Shown: positions 34,866 to 43,963 of the stretch, piece by piece
Numbering within the stretch: position 1 is the stretch's first letter
Layout: each line of letters begins with the position of its first letter
NCBI GenBank assembly: GCA_028723455.1
Contig: JAQYEW010000001.1
Location: forward strand, 78,986-142,985
Origin: Prevotellaceae bacterium
Lineage (GTDB): Bacteria; Bacteroidota; Bacteroidia; Bacteroidales; Bacteroidaceae
DNA: 64,000 nucleotides
Direction of reading: 5' to 3'
Notes under the pieces: model-generated
Told to the model about the DNA's origin: nothing
The model's input: only the letters and a program-made list of their open reading frames with translations
Database searches by the model: none
Translations under genes and position numbers: made by a program

Positions 34866-36272
34866 TTATTTCTCCATCACCATCGTTACGATGCTTAGAG
34901 AAGGCAGGGTGGTGAAGATGGTTCTGTTCTTCTGTTTGTCGTTGATGGGCAAAGGTTCACAATCCTCCGTACGGCTCGTGCGGAAAATCGCTTTCAACCG
35001 ATAGCCTTTGGGAAGATTGACCTCCGTAGTACGCGAACCACGTTCGGCGTTAAGTGTAACATAAACCAGCTGCTTGCCATCAGGGCTTTGTGCCGCCAGT
35101 CCATGCTCATCATCGACATCCATCCAGCGATAGCCCACAGGAATGAAACGTGAGAACATCTGGCGTACATAATAATTATGGTGCCGACGGAACGTACCCC
35201 ACGTGCTGTCGCACATGACCAAACTCCATTGGTCGTAGTTCTCCTCTACATATTGCCAGTCGCACCACACATCGGGCTGCAAATAGCGAATGTCGTCTAC
35301 CAATCGCTGTGCCATGCGTAAATTGCCATGAATCCCTTTTCCGCCATCGCCAGTCTCGCTTTGCCACAAGCGGATGTCCAGGCTATCACACAGTTCTCTC
35401 AGACGCTTACGCTGTTCGTTGTCAGCCTTGTAGGTATGTGTGTTCCATTGCCCCACCAACTTCAAGACATCTGCCCGGTCATAAGCTTTCAGGTCAATGA
35501 TGGATTGCATCACACTGGTTTCGTCGGCTGCTGAGATTACCGTACTGAGACCACTACGGTCTAACTCACGACGAAGCACCTTAATCATGGCTATCTGGCC
35601 CTCGACACTAAAATGACACCCCTCTTGTCCTCCGTTCTGGTACCAATAGTCGGTAACCGGCTCATTAAAAGGGTCAAGCGTTGCAAACTCGATACCGTAA
35701 GTATCCTTATAGTGCTTACATACATCTACCAGATAGCGGGCAAAGCTCTCGTACATGGCAGGAGCCACATTATCGTCAGTAGCTTTTTTTGCCCCGCCCA
35801 CACATCCGCTGACTGTCATCCACCAAGGCGCGCTATTTGAGAACGCCTCGAATATGGCATCCGGACGCTTGCGTTTAATCATAAGCATGATACGTCGCTG
35901 GGCCTCATCGGCTTGCCAGTTATAGGCACTGTCCGGATGTACTTTAAAGCCTTCCAACTCTGCCCTCAAACCTTTGCCACCGGAAGCACCGAAGTGGTGT
36001 GGGTCGCAATTTGTCCAATGCGGGTCATCTCCACCTCCAATATTATAGCGGAAGACATTATAGTTAAGCCCTTGGGGAGAAACCAACCAGTCAATAAGGC
36101 TGTCCAAGCGTTCCTCGTCCCATCTTCCGCTTTGGGCTGCCCACCAACACAGACTGGTGCCCCAGCCTTGGCAAATACGTTCCTTCTTCAGCGGACGAAT
36201 AGAATAACTTTCACCTGCCATACACACGGAAGAGAGCAACAGAGCAAATAATGTAAGTAACGTTTTTTTCAT
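34866..36272 (-). CDS. Exported GH30 family glycoside hydrolase
   Basis: This protein of 468 residues starts at MKKTLLTLFALLLSSVCMAG, a clear signal peptide; the longer frame has no support. The GH30 TIM barrel is recognised by RICQGWGTSLCWWAAQSG, YNVFRYNIGGGDD, FEAFSNSAPWWMTVSG, the acid/base Glu in FATLDPFNEPVTDYW and the nucleophile Glu in RLWQSETGDGG. A C-terminal beta domain follows. The WGTSLCWWA start is typical of the GH30 group that includes endo-beta-1,6-galactanases, so a galactan target is plausible. It lies 85 bases downstream of the decarboxylase operon and has no obvious promoter of its own. Confidence 0.88.
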   Translation of the reverse strand: MKKTLLTLFALLLSSVCMAGESYSIRPLKKERICQGWGTSLCWWAAQSGRWDEERLDSLIDWLVSPQGLNYNVFRYNIGGGDDPHWTNCDPHHFGASGGKGLRAELEGFKVHPDSAYNWQADEAQRRIMLMIKRKRPDAIFEAFSNSAPWWMTVSGCVGGAKKATDDNVAPAMYESFARYLVDVCKHYKDTYGIEFATLDPFNEPVTDYWYQNGGQEGCHFSVEGQIAMIKVLRRELDRSGLSTVISAADETSVMQSIIDLKAYDRADVLKLVGQWNTHTYKADNEQRKRLRELCDSLDIRLWQSETGDGGKGIHGNLRMAQRLVDDIRYLQPDVWCDWQYVEENYDQWSLVMCDSTWGTFRRHHNYYVRQMFSRFIPVGYRWMDVDDEHGLAAQSPDGKQLVYVTLNAERGSRTTEVNLPKGYRLKAIFRTSRTEDCEPLPINDKQKNRTIFTTLPSLSIVTMVMEK

Positions 36273-36357
36273 GTTTTTAGGGAGATTAACAACAGGGGCG
36301 CAGTTTGCAAGAAAATGCACGCTGCGTCCCATATTCAAGTCAATACATTTTTATCAG

Positions 36358-37644
36358 TTAACCAAGGAAACTAAGCAGAATGCCGGCTGCTACTGCAGAC
36401 CCGATCACACCGGCCACATTAGGCCCCATGGCATGCATCAATAGGAAATTGCTGGGGTCAGCCTTCTGTCCCTCCACCTGACTAACACGTGCAGCCATGG
36501 GTACGGCACTCACACCGGCCGATCCGATCAGGGGATTGATTTTTTTCTTCAGGAACAGGTTCATCAACTTTGCCATCAAGACACCACCTGCAGAACCAAT
36601 ACCAAAAGCAACCACACCCACACACATAATGCCCATGGTTTGCCAGTTCAAGAACGAAGTGGCATTGGCCGTCGCCCCAACGGTAAGACCGAGACAGATG
36701 ACGACGATATTGTTCAACTCGTTTTGAGCGGCTCTGCTCAAACGTTCTACAACACCGCTCTCCTTCATCAGATTACCTAACATCAAGCAGCCAACCAACG
36801 TGCCTGCGGATGGAACTATCAAGCTCACAACAATTACAACCATAATTGGGAACAGGATGCGTTCTTTCTTCGTTACGCTACGCAGTTGGTCCATACGAAT
36901 CATGCGCTCGTTCTTGGTAGTCAGCAGGCGCATGATGGGAGGTTGGATAACCGGAACAAGCGCCATATAACTGTAGGCGGCCACAGCAATGGGTCCTAAC
37001 AGCTCGGGAGCAAGCTTAGAAGTCAGAAAGATTGCCGTCGGGCCATCGGCACCACCAATAATGCCAATGCTGCCGGCCTGAGCTGCCGTGAACCCAAAAA
37101 TAGGAATATCAATCTGTGTAATTAGGAAAGTAGCAAAGATACCAAGCTGAGCAGCGGCACCCAACAGCAGACTCTTGGGATTGGCGATCAGCGGCCCGAA
37201 GTCCGTCATGGCACCTACTCCCAGAAAAATAAGGCAGGGATAAACACCTGTCTTAACACCGATGTACAGGATGTCCAGCAAGCCGCCTTTTTTCAGGATA
37301 TGGGCATAACTCTGATAATTTGCGTTTGTGGGATCCAAGAAATCGCTCCACAACTGGCTGTCGTAAAGCCCGGCTCCAGGCAGATTGGCTAACAGCATAC
37401 CGAAGGCAATAGGCAGCAACAAGAGAGGTTCATACTTCTTCACGATGGCCAGATAGAGCAGAAAGCACCCGATAGCTATCATTACCAGATACTTCCAGCC
37501 CTCTCCAACAAAAAACCTCAAGATTCCCATTTCTCCGACAAACTTGTCAATGCCGTTCGCCGCATTAAAATCCTGCGAAAATACAGGCAATGCCACGACA
37601 AGCATACAGACTATCAGAATAAAATAGCGACCAACAGTTTTCAT
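36358..37644 (-). CDS. mmdB: Methylmalonyl-CoA decarboxylase, beta subunit (sodium pump)
   Basis: This 428-residue membrane protein belongs to the OadB/MmdB/GcdB family. The N-terminal hydrophobic segment (YFILIVCMLVVALPVFSQ) resembles a signal or first helix. Family signatures include FLGVGAMTDFGPLIANPKSLLLGAAAQ in parts, GIIGGADGPTAIFLTSKLAP with the conserved Asp that couples sodium flow, and ATSFLNWQTMGIMCVG. The subunit decarboxylates carboxybiotin and exports Na+. It is the fourth gene of mmdA-gamma-biotin carrier-mmdB, all on the minus strand with short gaps. Confidence 0.92.
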   Translation of the reverse strand: MKTVGRYFILIVCMLVVALPVFSQDFNAANGIDKFVGEMGILRFFVGEGWKYLVMIAIGCFLLYLAIVKKYEPLLLLPIAFGMLLANLPGAGLYDSQLWSDFLDPTNANYQSYAHILKKGGLLDILYIGVKTGVYPCLIFLGVGAMTDFGPLIANPKSLLLGAAAQLGIFATFLITQIDIPIFGFTAAQAGSIGIIGGADGPTAIFLTSKLAPELLGPIAVAAYSYMALVPVIQPPIMRLLTTKNERMIRMDQLRSVTKKERILFPIMVVIVVSLIVPSAGTLVGCLMLGNLMKESGVVERLSRAAQNELNNIVVICLGLTVGATANATSFLNWQTMGIMCVGVVAFGIGSAGGVLMAKLMNLFLKKKINPLIGSAGVSAVPMAARVSQVEGQKADPSNFLLMHAMGPNVAGVIGSAVAAGILLSFLG

Positions 37645-37673
37645 GGTTTTAGGATAAGGGATTAAGAAATGAA

Positions 37674-38363
37674 TTATTCTATGTCCACCAGGATATCACC
37701 CTGATTCACCTGTTGCTCGCATTGAACCATCACGGCTTTTACCGTACCGGCCTGTTCCGCACAGATGTTGTTCTCCATCTTCATGGCTTCCATGGTCAAG
37801 ACCACGTCCCCACGCTGCACCTTATCACCGGCCTTTACCTTGATCTGCTTGATGGTTCCGGGTAGTGGGGCCAGCACGGTACTTGAACCTGCCGGCACAG
37901 GAGCGGGCTGGGGCACACATTTAGGAGCCGGCTGACCATCACTTTGCAAGCAGACGAGAATGTCTCCTTGGTTTACGTTCTGACCCAGTGTTACGCTCAC
38001 CTTGGCCACTGTGGCATCGTGTTCAGCGACGATATCGTTGGCCATCTTCATGGCCTCCATGACAATCACCACCTGACCACGCTTCACTTTATCGCCTTCC
38101 TTGACACGGATTTCCGTAATCGTGCCCGGCAGGGGCGAGCTTACATTCTCCGCAACACCAGCAGCCGTTGCGGGACGTTTTAAGACTCCGGTTGACACCG
38201 CAGCACCAGAGGGACGCACCACAGAGGCCACTTGGGCAGAAGACTTCTGAGGAAGCTCAACACTGTAGGTTTTATTGTTAACGGAAACCTTCAAGCCTTC
38301 TGCCGACTCTTCCACGCTGGCTTTATAGTCCTTACCGTTAATCTTGAATGCAAATTCTTTCAT
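37674..38363 (-). CDS. mmdC: Biotin carrier subunit with two biotinyl domains
   Basis: This protein of 229 residues is read from MKEFAFKINGKDYKAS; the longer frame begins in the operon gap. It contains two complete biotinyl/lipoyl domains. The first has EAMKM with Lys106 as the biotin acceptor; the second has EAMKM with Lys195. Each has the preceding PLPGTI (E/K)-I-(R/K)-VK-(E/A)-GDKV hairpin and a trailing VNQGDILV. A Pro/Ala linker (QPAPKCVPQPAPVPAG) separates them. Decarboxylase carriers normally have one such domain, so this is a tandem duplication. It would shuttle carboxyl groups between MmdA and MmdB. Confidence 0.9.
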   Translation of the reverse strand: MKEFAFKINGKDYKASVEESAEGLKVSVNNKTYSVELPQKSSAQVASVVRPSGAAVSTGVLKRPATAAGVAENVSSPLPGTITEIRVKEGDKVKRGQVVIVMEAMKMANDIVAEHDATVAKVSVTLGQNVNQGDILVCLQSDGQPAPKCVPQPAPVPAGSSTVLAPLPGTIKQIKVKAGDKVQRGDVVLTMEAMKMENNICAEQAGTVKAVMVQCEQQVNQGDILVDIE

Positions 38364-38408
38364 AGAATCGTTTTTGCTTATGATATTGTTTGAAATGAAT
38401 AACACTCC

Positions 38409-38750
38409 CTATATGCGGGGATTGAGTTGACTATGCCAATGGCTGTCTTCGTGCGAGAGCGTGAGAACACCGCTCTCCGTATCATGAGCGTCATTCTGAT
38501 AAAGGTAAAGAGCCATGGCCACTGCCGCCAGGTCTTCCGCGCTGTCCTCCTGTATTGGTTGAGTTTTTGCAGAGGAAGCAGCCGCATGAGCGGCATGCTT
38601 CTGTTCTGCTTCACTTAGTTTGCCAAAGAGCCACAGCACCAACACCAGAATAAAAAGTATGATAAAAACCGTCGCGATAGAAATCTCCGCGATGCTCCAT
38701 CGGTCAATCCATTCGGTTAGGTTAACTGCAAGAATATTCATTTTCAGCAT
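38409..38750 (-). CDS. OadG-like gamma subunit of the decarboxylase
   Basis: This 113-residue protein has a single membrane helix (SIAEISIATVFIILFILVLVLWLF) near residues 20-42, followed by a polar tail rich in Ala, Glu and His. That layout fits the small OadG/MmdD subunit that holds the complex together. An ATG at 38741 is an alternative start. The stop of mmdA is 2 bases upstream, so they are coupled. The tail ends in the unusual EDSHWHSQLNPRI. Identification rests on topology and operon position more than on sequence motifs. Confidence 0.75.
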   Translation of the reverse strand: MLKMNILAVNLTEWIDRWSIAEISIATVFIILFILVLVLWLFGKLSEAEQKHAAHAAASSAKTQPIQEDSAEDLAAVAMALYLYQNDAHDTESGVLTLSHEDSHWHSQLNPRI

Positions 38751-38752
38751 CT

Positions 38753-40324
38753 TTATAGAGGAATATTACCGTGTTTCTTCGCGGGATTCACCTGCTTCTT
38801 GCTACGCATTTGCTCCAAGGCACGGATTACGCGGAAACGTGTATTGCGAGGTTCGATAACATCATCGATATAGCCATATTTGGCAGCGTTATAGGGGTTG
38901 GCGAACAGTTTGGTGTACTCATCCTCCTTCTCCTTGATGAAGGCCTTGGCTTCCTCCACCTTGCCCTCATCCTTCAGAGCCTTAGCCTCCTTGGCATACA
39001 ACACGCTGGCAGCGCCCGCAGCACCCATAACGGCAATCTCTGCAGAGGGCCATGCATAGTTGATATCGCCGCGCAATTGCTTGCAGCTCATCACGATGTG
39101 GCTACCGCCATAACTCTTACGCAAGGTAACAGTAATCTTGGGTACGGTGGCTTCGCCATAGGCATACAGCAACTTGGCGCCGTGCAGGATAACGGCATTG
39201 TATTCCTGACCCGTACCGGGCAGGAAACCGGGAACGTCAACCAAGGTTACGATAGGAATATTAAAGCAATCGCAGAAGCGGACAAATCGTGCGGCCTTAC
39301 GGCTGGCATTGCTATCCAATACGCCGGCCAACTGCTTGGGCTGATTGGCGACAATTCCCACACTCTGACCGTTGAAACGGGCAAAACCGATGATGATATT
39401 GCGCGCAAAATTAGGCTGGATTTCAAAGAATTCTCCGTTATCAGTAATTCCGGCAATCACCTGATACATGTCGTATGGCATATTTGGGTTCTCCGGAATA
39501 ATCTCGTTCAGATAGTCCTCCATACGATTGATGGGATCGGTGCAGGGTTTCTCGGGCGTACGTTCCAAGTTATTTTGGGGAATGTAGCTCAAGAGCTGCT
39601 TGATCATCGCAATGGCCTCTTCCTCGGTGCTGGCCGTAAAGTGCGTAACACCGCTCTTTGTACTATGCACGCTGGCGCCGCCCAACTGTTCTTGCGTAAC
39701 GTCCTCGCCAAGCACGGTCTTTACCACGGCAGGACCTGTCAGGAACATATAGCTGGATCCTTCCATCATCAGAGTGAAATCCGTCAGCGCAGGGCTATAT
39801 ACCGCACCGCCGGCACAAGGGCCCATGATGGCGCTAATCTGGGGGATGACACCGCTGGCCATAATATTACGCTGGAAAATCTCGGCATAACCTGCCAAGG
39901 CATTGATACCTTCCTGAAGGCGGGCGCCGCCCGAGTCGTTAAGACCGATGACAGGAGCACCCACTTTCATGGCAATGTCCATCACCTTGCAAATCTTGCT
40001 GGCAAGCATTTCAGACAACGAACCTGCGCTGACGGTGAAGTCCTGAGCAAAAACATAAACAAGGCGGCCTGAAATAGTACCGCTGCCGGTTACCACGCCA
40101 TCGCCCAGGAAACGCTTCTTCTCCATGCCAAAATTGTAGCAACGGTGCTCTACGAACATATCCATTTCCTCGAAACTGCCCTCATCCAGCAACATGGCAA
40201 TGCGCTCCCGGGCAGTAAACTTGCCTTTGGCATGCTGTTTCTCAATAGCCTTTTCGCCACCGCCCAAACGCGCTTTCTGGCGCAGGGCAATTAGCTCTTG
40301 AATTTTTTCTGTCTGCGTACTCAT
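38753..40324 (-). CDS. mmdA: Methylmalonyl-CoA decarboxylase, carboxyltransferase subunit
   Basis: This protein of 523 residues is read from the ATG at 40324; the TTG just before it is less likely. Typical carboxyltransferase motifs are [40 protein letters not shown], the oxyanion-forming glycines in [13 protein letters not shown] and [13 protein letters not shown], and [13 protein letters not shown]. Together with the gamma, biotin carrier and MmdB subunits encoded next to it, it points to sodium-pumping methylmalonyl-CoA decarboxylase. A related acyl-CoA carboxylase cannot be excluded from this subunit alone. It is the first gene of the operon. Confidence 0.93.
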   Translation of the reverse strand: MSTQTEKIQELIALRQKARLGGGEKAIEKQHAKGKFTARERIAMLLDEGSFEEMDMFVEHRCYNFGMEKKRFLGDGVVTGSGTISGRLVYVFAQDFTVSAGSLSEMLASKICKVMDIAMKVGAPVIGLNDSGGARLQEGINALAGYAEIFQRNIMASGVIPQISAIMGPCAGGAVYSPALTDFTLMMEGSSYMFLTGPAVVKTVLGEDVTQEQLGGASVHSTKSGVTHFTASTEEEAIAMIKQLLSYIPQNNLERTPEKPCTDPINRMEDYLNEIIPENPNMPYDMYQVIAGITDNGEFFEIQPNFARNIIIGFARFNGQSVGIVANQPKQLAGVLDSNASRKAARFVRFCDCFNIPIVTLVDVPGFLPGTGQEYNAVILHGAKLLYAYGEATVPKITVTLRKSYGGSHIVMSCKQLRGDINYAWPSAEIAVMGAAGAASVLYAKEAKALKDEGKVEEAKAFIKEKEDEYTKLFANPYNAAKYGYIDDVIEPRNTRFRVIRALEQMRSKKQVNPAKKHGNIPL

Positions 40325-40365
40325 CAATTATAATTTAATGTGGTTTCTGTATTCTTTACAGGACA

Positions 40366-40373
40366 CAAATTTA
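40366..40373 (-). promoter_or_regulatory. -7 box for the mmd operon
   Basis: TAAATTTG on the minus strand, about 41 bases upstream of the mmdA ATG. Back-to-back with the MATE promoter. Confidence 0.5.
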
Positions 40374-40416
40374 GGCTTTATTCTTTACATAGCCACCTTT
40401 CTCTATGTTTTTTTTC

Positions 40417-40424
40417 TACCTTTG
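40417..40424 (+). promoter_or_regulatory. -7 box for the MATE gene
   Basis: TACCTTTG on the plus strand. It lies within the longer open frame from 40405 and favours the ATG at 40444. Confidence 0.55.
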
Positions 40425-40443
40425 TATCCGAATTAAAAAGAAT

Positions 40444-41835
40444 ATGGACGAAAAGCACCTTACAGAACTTGGCACGGAGCGTATCCCCCGCCTCTTGTTA
40501 AAATACGCCATGCCTGCAATTGCGGCGATGGTTGCCGCCAGTGTTCTGAACATCGTTGACAGTTTTTTTATCGGAAACTATGCCGGCAAGAATGCCATCA
40601 GCGGCATGGCCGCCACATTGCCTTTCATTAACCTGGCCACAGCCTTCGGCGCCATGGTAGGTGTTGGAGCGGGTAGCGTCATTAGTATCCGTCTGGGGCA
40701 AAAGGATGCGCAAACAGCCAATCATGTCCTGGGCAATACCATTACATTGAACATTCTCATTGGCTTACTCGTAACCATCATTGGTCTCTTGGGAATGGAC
40801 ACCTTTCTCTATTGGTTCGGTGCCAGCGACATTACCGCACCTTATGCCAAGGACTATATGCAGGTTTTGCTTCTGGGAAACATCGTCAGCCACAGTTTTT
40901 TCGGACTGAACAGCGTGCTGCGCGCTGGAGGCCATCCCCAAACAGCCATGTATTGCACGCTGTTGGCCGTAGCCCTGAACTGCGTTTTAGACCCACTGTT
41001 CATCATCGTTATGGATTGGGGGATCAGTGGCGCCGCATGGGCCACCGTCCTTAGTCAATTAGTGAGTCTGCTGTGGCAACTGCGCATTCTGAACAGGTCC
41101 GCAGAGGTACTCCACTTCACCCCTGGCACATACAAGCTCCATCCCTCCATCGTGCGGCAGATTCTTGCCATCGGCGCCAGCCCCTTCCTTACGAACGCCT
41201 GCGCCAGCCTGGTCGTGCTTTTCATTAACCAGAGTATGCGCCGATGGGGAGACACCCTGCCCATTGAGAACGGCGGAGACGCTGCTTTAGCGGCCTATGG
41301 CATCGACAACCGCGTGGTGTTCTTCTTCCTGATGATTGTCATTGGGCTGAACCACGGCATGCAGCCCATTGCAGGCTACAACTGGGGGGCACGGCAAGAC
41401 CACCGTGTACGCAAGGTACTAATTCTTACGATGATAGCTGCCACATGTGTAACTACCATTGGCTTTCTCACAGGCGAGTTCTTCCCCCATCAGGTTGTAG
41501 GCATTTTTATCAAGGACGCACCCGAGGTAACAGCCATTGCCGCCCGCGGCTTCCGCATCGACGTTGCTGTATTCCCCATCGTGGGTGCCCAGATGGTTAT
41601 CAGCAGTTTCTTCCAAAGTATTGGCCATGCAGGCAAGAGCATCTTCCTTTCTATGACTCGCCAAATGCTGTTCTTGATTCCCGGCCTCTATATCCTGCCG
41701 TTGTGGTTCGGTTTTGATGGTGTATGGTGGGCCATACCACTGAGCGACCTCCTCAGTTTCTTCGTTGCCGTGGGTATGCTGATGTGGCTGGTTCGTCATC
41801 TACGCAAACGCAATGAAACGCATCGGACTACTTAG
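40444..41835 (+). CDS. MATE family efflux transporter
   Basis: This protein of 463 residues starts MDEKHLTELGTERIPRLLLK. It has 12 hydrophobic helices arranged as two MatE repeats. The first has AAMVAASVLNIVDSFFIGNYAGKNAISG (core SFFIGNYAGKNAISG) and GVGAGSVISIRLGQ. The second has LVVLFINQSMRRW and GLNHGMQPIAGYNWGA. Such pumps expel cations or drugs by Na+ or proton antiport; the substrate is unknown. The downstream phosphodiesterase gene overlaps its end by 23 bases. Confidence 0.93.
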   Translation: MDEKHLTELGTERIPRLLLKYAMPAIAAMVAASVLNIVDSFFIGNYAGKNAISGMAATLPFINLATAFGAMVGVGAGSVISIRLGQKDAQTANHVLGNTITLNILIGLLVTIIGLLGMDTFLYWFGASDITAPYAKDYMQVLLLGNIVSHSFFGLNSVLRAGGHPQTAMYCTLLAVALNCVLDPLFIIVMDWGISGAAWATVLSQLVSLLWQLRILNRSAEVLHFTPGTYKLHPSIVRQILAIGASPFLTNACASLVVLFINQSMRRWGDTLPIENGGDAALAAYGIDNRVVFFFLMIVIGLNHGMQPIAGYNWGARQDHRVRKVLILTMIAATCVTTIGFLTGEFFPHQVVGIFIKDAPEVTAIAARGFRIDVAVFPIVGAQMVISSFFQSIGHAGKSIFLSMTRQMLFLIPGLYILPLWFGFDGVWWAIPLSDLLSFFVAVGMLMWLVRHLRKRNETHRTT

Positions 41836-42301
41836 CGACACCCATGCTTATTGGGACCCACGCTTCGAACAGTATTTCCGGGACGTGGACGAAATTTGGC
41901 ACGCCGGCGACATCGGTTCGCTTGATGTTGTCCTTCGGCTCCAGGAACTGGCTCCTTTGAGAGCCGTTCACGGGAATATCGACGGTGGAGATATAAGACG
42001 CATATATCCTGAGTTGCTACGTTGGGACTGTGAGGGACTAAGCGTGCTCATGACCCATATCGGTGGTTATCCCGGCCGCTATGCGCCCAACATACGCAAG
42101 CTTATCCTTCAGCATCCTCCCGGGCTTTTCATCTCCGGCCACAGCCACATTCTCAAGGTAATGCCCGATCCACAACTGGGGCTCTTGCATATCAATCCGG
42201 GAGCAGCCGGCCTGCAAGGTTGGCAAACCGTACGTACCTTGATACGCTTCAGCGTAAGCGAAGCCAAAGTCCACGACCTTGAAGTGATTGAACTGGTTTA
42301 A
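41813..42301 (+). CDS. YfcE/MJ0936-type metallophosphoesterase
   Basis: This 162-residue protein has the complete calcineurin-like metal site in order: IGLLSDTHAYWD, EIWHAGDIGS, AVHGNIDGGD, LMTHIGGYPG and ISGHSHILK. Size and motif spacing match the small YfcE phosphodiesterase family, which hydrolyses phosphodiester or model substrates; the true substrate is unknown. Its start lies inside the MATE gene (23-base overlap), so translation is coupled. Confidence 0.92.
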   Translation: MKRIGLLSDTHAYWDPRFEQYFRDVDEIWHAGDIGSLDVVLRLQELAPLRAVHGNIDGGDIRRIYPELLRWDCEGLSVLMTHIGGYPGRYAPNIRKLILQHPPGLFISGHSHILKVMPDPQLGLLHINPGAAGLQGWQTVRTLIRFSVSEAKVHDLEVIELV

Positions 42302-42760
42302 AAGAATCTTCCAAAATTATCAATATGCAAGGAAATACGGGAATACGCTATCACTTTGCATTTTCACAAACACCAGAAAATGCCAAAAGAAACAGAAAGC
42401 AAAGATACAGAGGCCGATTTTCAATAAAAACAAAACACTGTATTACAGCCAAATACATTTTTTCCCGATTCACTCTTACATATATAAACTACGCCGTTAG
42501 GACAAGAAAACGCACAAAAGAAACTGACCATAAACCAAGCAAAAACATATAATAGAAATGGTCAAAACATATAGAAGAAACGAATCAAACATCTATTAAA
42601 AAGAAAACAAGCAAGGAAACGGAGGCAAAAGACACGTGGAAAGGGGACTTTTAGTCCTATAAGTAATCGGGGTACAGCAAAAAGTAAAATATCATTTTGA
42701 CGTAAAAAAAGCGAATTATCAGTCAATTTGGCAAATACGATTCAATTAAAGAATCCACCA
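42302..42760. other. AT-rich convergent intergenic spacer
   Basis: This 459-base stretch between two convergent genes has no supported gene. It holds the 22-base repeats at 42542-42600 and a small hairpin GGAC-TTTTA-GTCC near 42645-42657. Short open frames in it (for example 42288-42500 plus) translate to basic low-complexity peptides and are not believed. Confidence 0.55.
42542..42600. repeat. Degenerate 22-base repeats
   Basis: Unit 1 (42542-42563) is exactly 22 bases: AAAACATATAATAG, AAATGGTC. Unit 2 (42564-42586) has 23 bases and starts AAAACATATAGAAG. A third partial unit starts AAACATCTATT. The 10-mer TGGTCAAAAC at the unit boundary is identical to that in the array at 22303-22383. Confidence 0.65.
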
Positions 42761-43963
42761 TCACGAACCCTTTTTCCTAAACTGCTTAATTACAAAAGAA
42801 GGGGAAACACGGAAATAGACTCCGAAATCAAAGACAAAATGACGATTGCCGGATGATTGGGCATACATCGCGCCCAAATGCGCACCTAAGCGATAGTCTG
42901 GGCTAAAGACATAAGTGTAATCAACGAGGGCATAGGTGGTGTGCATACCGCGGAAGGTAAGACCAGGTGTTTTTATGCTAAGGGTGGAGAAGAAAGGACT
43001 GCCATAGAGGTTGGCATAACGACGAGGAATCTCGACATGCCCCAATTCCACGCCCCAACGCTTCCAGAGCGTAGCGCCCACAGAGGCGTGCATTGCCATA
43101 CCCGTGTCGTAGGGCCACAAGGTACCACTCTGCTGATAACTGCCCATGAGGTTCATTTCCGCCTTCAAAGCGGTAAGGAAGGACGAGGCGCGGGGCACAT
43201 AATCCGCACGCAAACCCGCACTCGTGTTGCAAAGCGTTTGCACGCCCATCGCCGTTGTATCCTGCTCGCCACCTCGGTGCTGGATCAGTACTTGCAAGGG
43301 CAGGCTCCATCGCAAGGGCGAGGTTTCCCCACCCCATCGCAGCGTGGCATTGGTGCCCACGGTAAAAGCTTCTTGATGGCTATCCATTTCAAAGATATAG
43401 CTCTGCCAGTTAATCCAAGTGTCCAAGTGAATATGTCTGCGATTCAGCAGGATCTGGAAACCAGTTTCAGGGTCGGCACTTAAGTTCTGCTCAGGATTGA
43501 AGAGAGGAAGAATCAAGCGATGGTTCTGCGCTCCATGAATCTTACCTAAGACCAGGGAGAGATACTTAAAATCAGCCTGTACCCGAAAGAATGGAAGCAC
43601 ATGAGCCCCCCGCTGGTATTGGTTTCCTTTCCAAGCGGCGATATCGTGATAGGCATAGTTGGGATACTTGTTGGCTCCGTTGTAAACCAAGGCATGCAGA
43701 CCAAGTTCCAAAGCCACACGTCCGAGGGGTTGATAGCTCAGGCGGGGCTGCAGCCAGAAGCCTGGCAAGGAATAGCCTTTCGCCAAGGGGGAGTCGTACT
43801 CGTTATCACGGAAAAATGCCAGGGCGTCAAGCTTCACACCCAACTGCTGGATTGCCGCCGTATCCAAGCGCAACGATTCGCACTCCAACTGATCCCACAG
43901 CTGAGCCCTGACATTCACGACGCTTACAAGAAACAAAACGAAAAGCCAACGAGCCGGACGCAT
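42761..43963 (-). CDS. Predicted outer-membrane beta-barrel protein
   Basis: This protein of 400 residues is read from the ATG at 43963, which overlaps the dedA stop as TGATG. A signal peptide (MRPARWLFVLFLVSVVNVRA) is followed by alternating amphipathic strands such as VALELGLHALVYNG, HIHLDTWINWQSYIFEM and LRWSLPLQVLIQH, and later YTYVFSPDYRLGAHLGAMYA. The composition fits an outer-membrane barrel. I do not recognise a named family. It is the last gene of the lysC-lysA-GT-like-dedA operon, so a role in envelope assembly is possible but unproven. Confidence 0.6.
   Translation of the reverse strand: MRPARWLFVLFLVSVVNVRAQLWDQLECESLRLDTAAIQQLGVKLDALAFFRDNEYDSPLAKGYSLPGFWLQPRLSYQPLGRVALELGLHALVYNGANKYPNYAYHDIAAWKGNQYQRGAHVLPFFRVQADFKYLSLVLGKIHGAQNHRLILPLFNPEQNLSADPETGFQILLNRRHIHLDTWINWQSYIFEMDSHQEAFTVGTNATLRWGGETSPLRWSLPLQVLIQHRGGEQDTTAMGVQTLCNTSAGLRADYVPRASSFLTALKAEMNLMGSYQQSGTLWPYDTGMAMHASVGATLWKRWGVELGHVEIPRRYANLYGSPFFSTLSIKTPGLTFRGMHTTYALVDYTYVFSPDYRLGAHLGAMYAQSSGNRHFVFDFGVYFRVSPSFVIKQFRKKGS

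Noticed and set aside
38771..40072. 433-codon open frame antisense to mmdA
   Set aside because: It is a shadow frame of the well-supported carboxyltransferase gene; its translation has no domain and the sense strand has all catalytic motifs.
42288..42552. Two overlapping short plus-strand frames after the phosphodiesterase gene
   Set aside because: Both give Lys/Arg/Thr-rich low-complexity peptides and lie in AT-rich spacer DNA without start signals.
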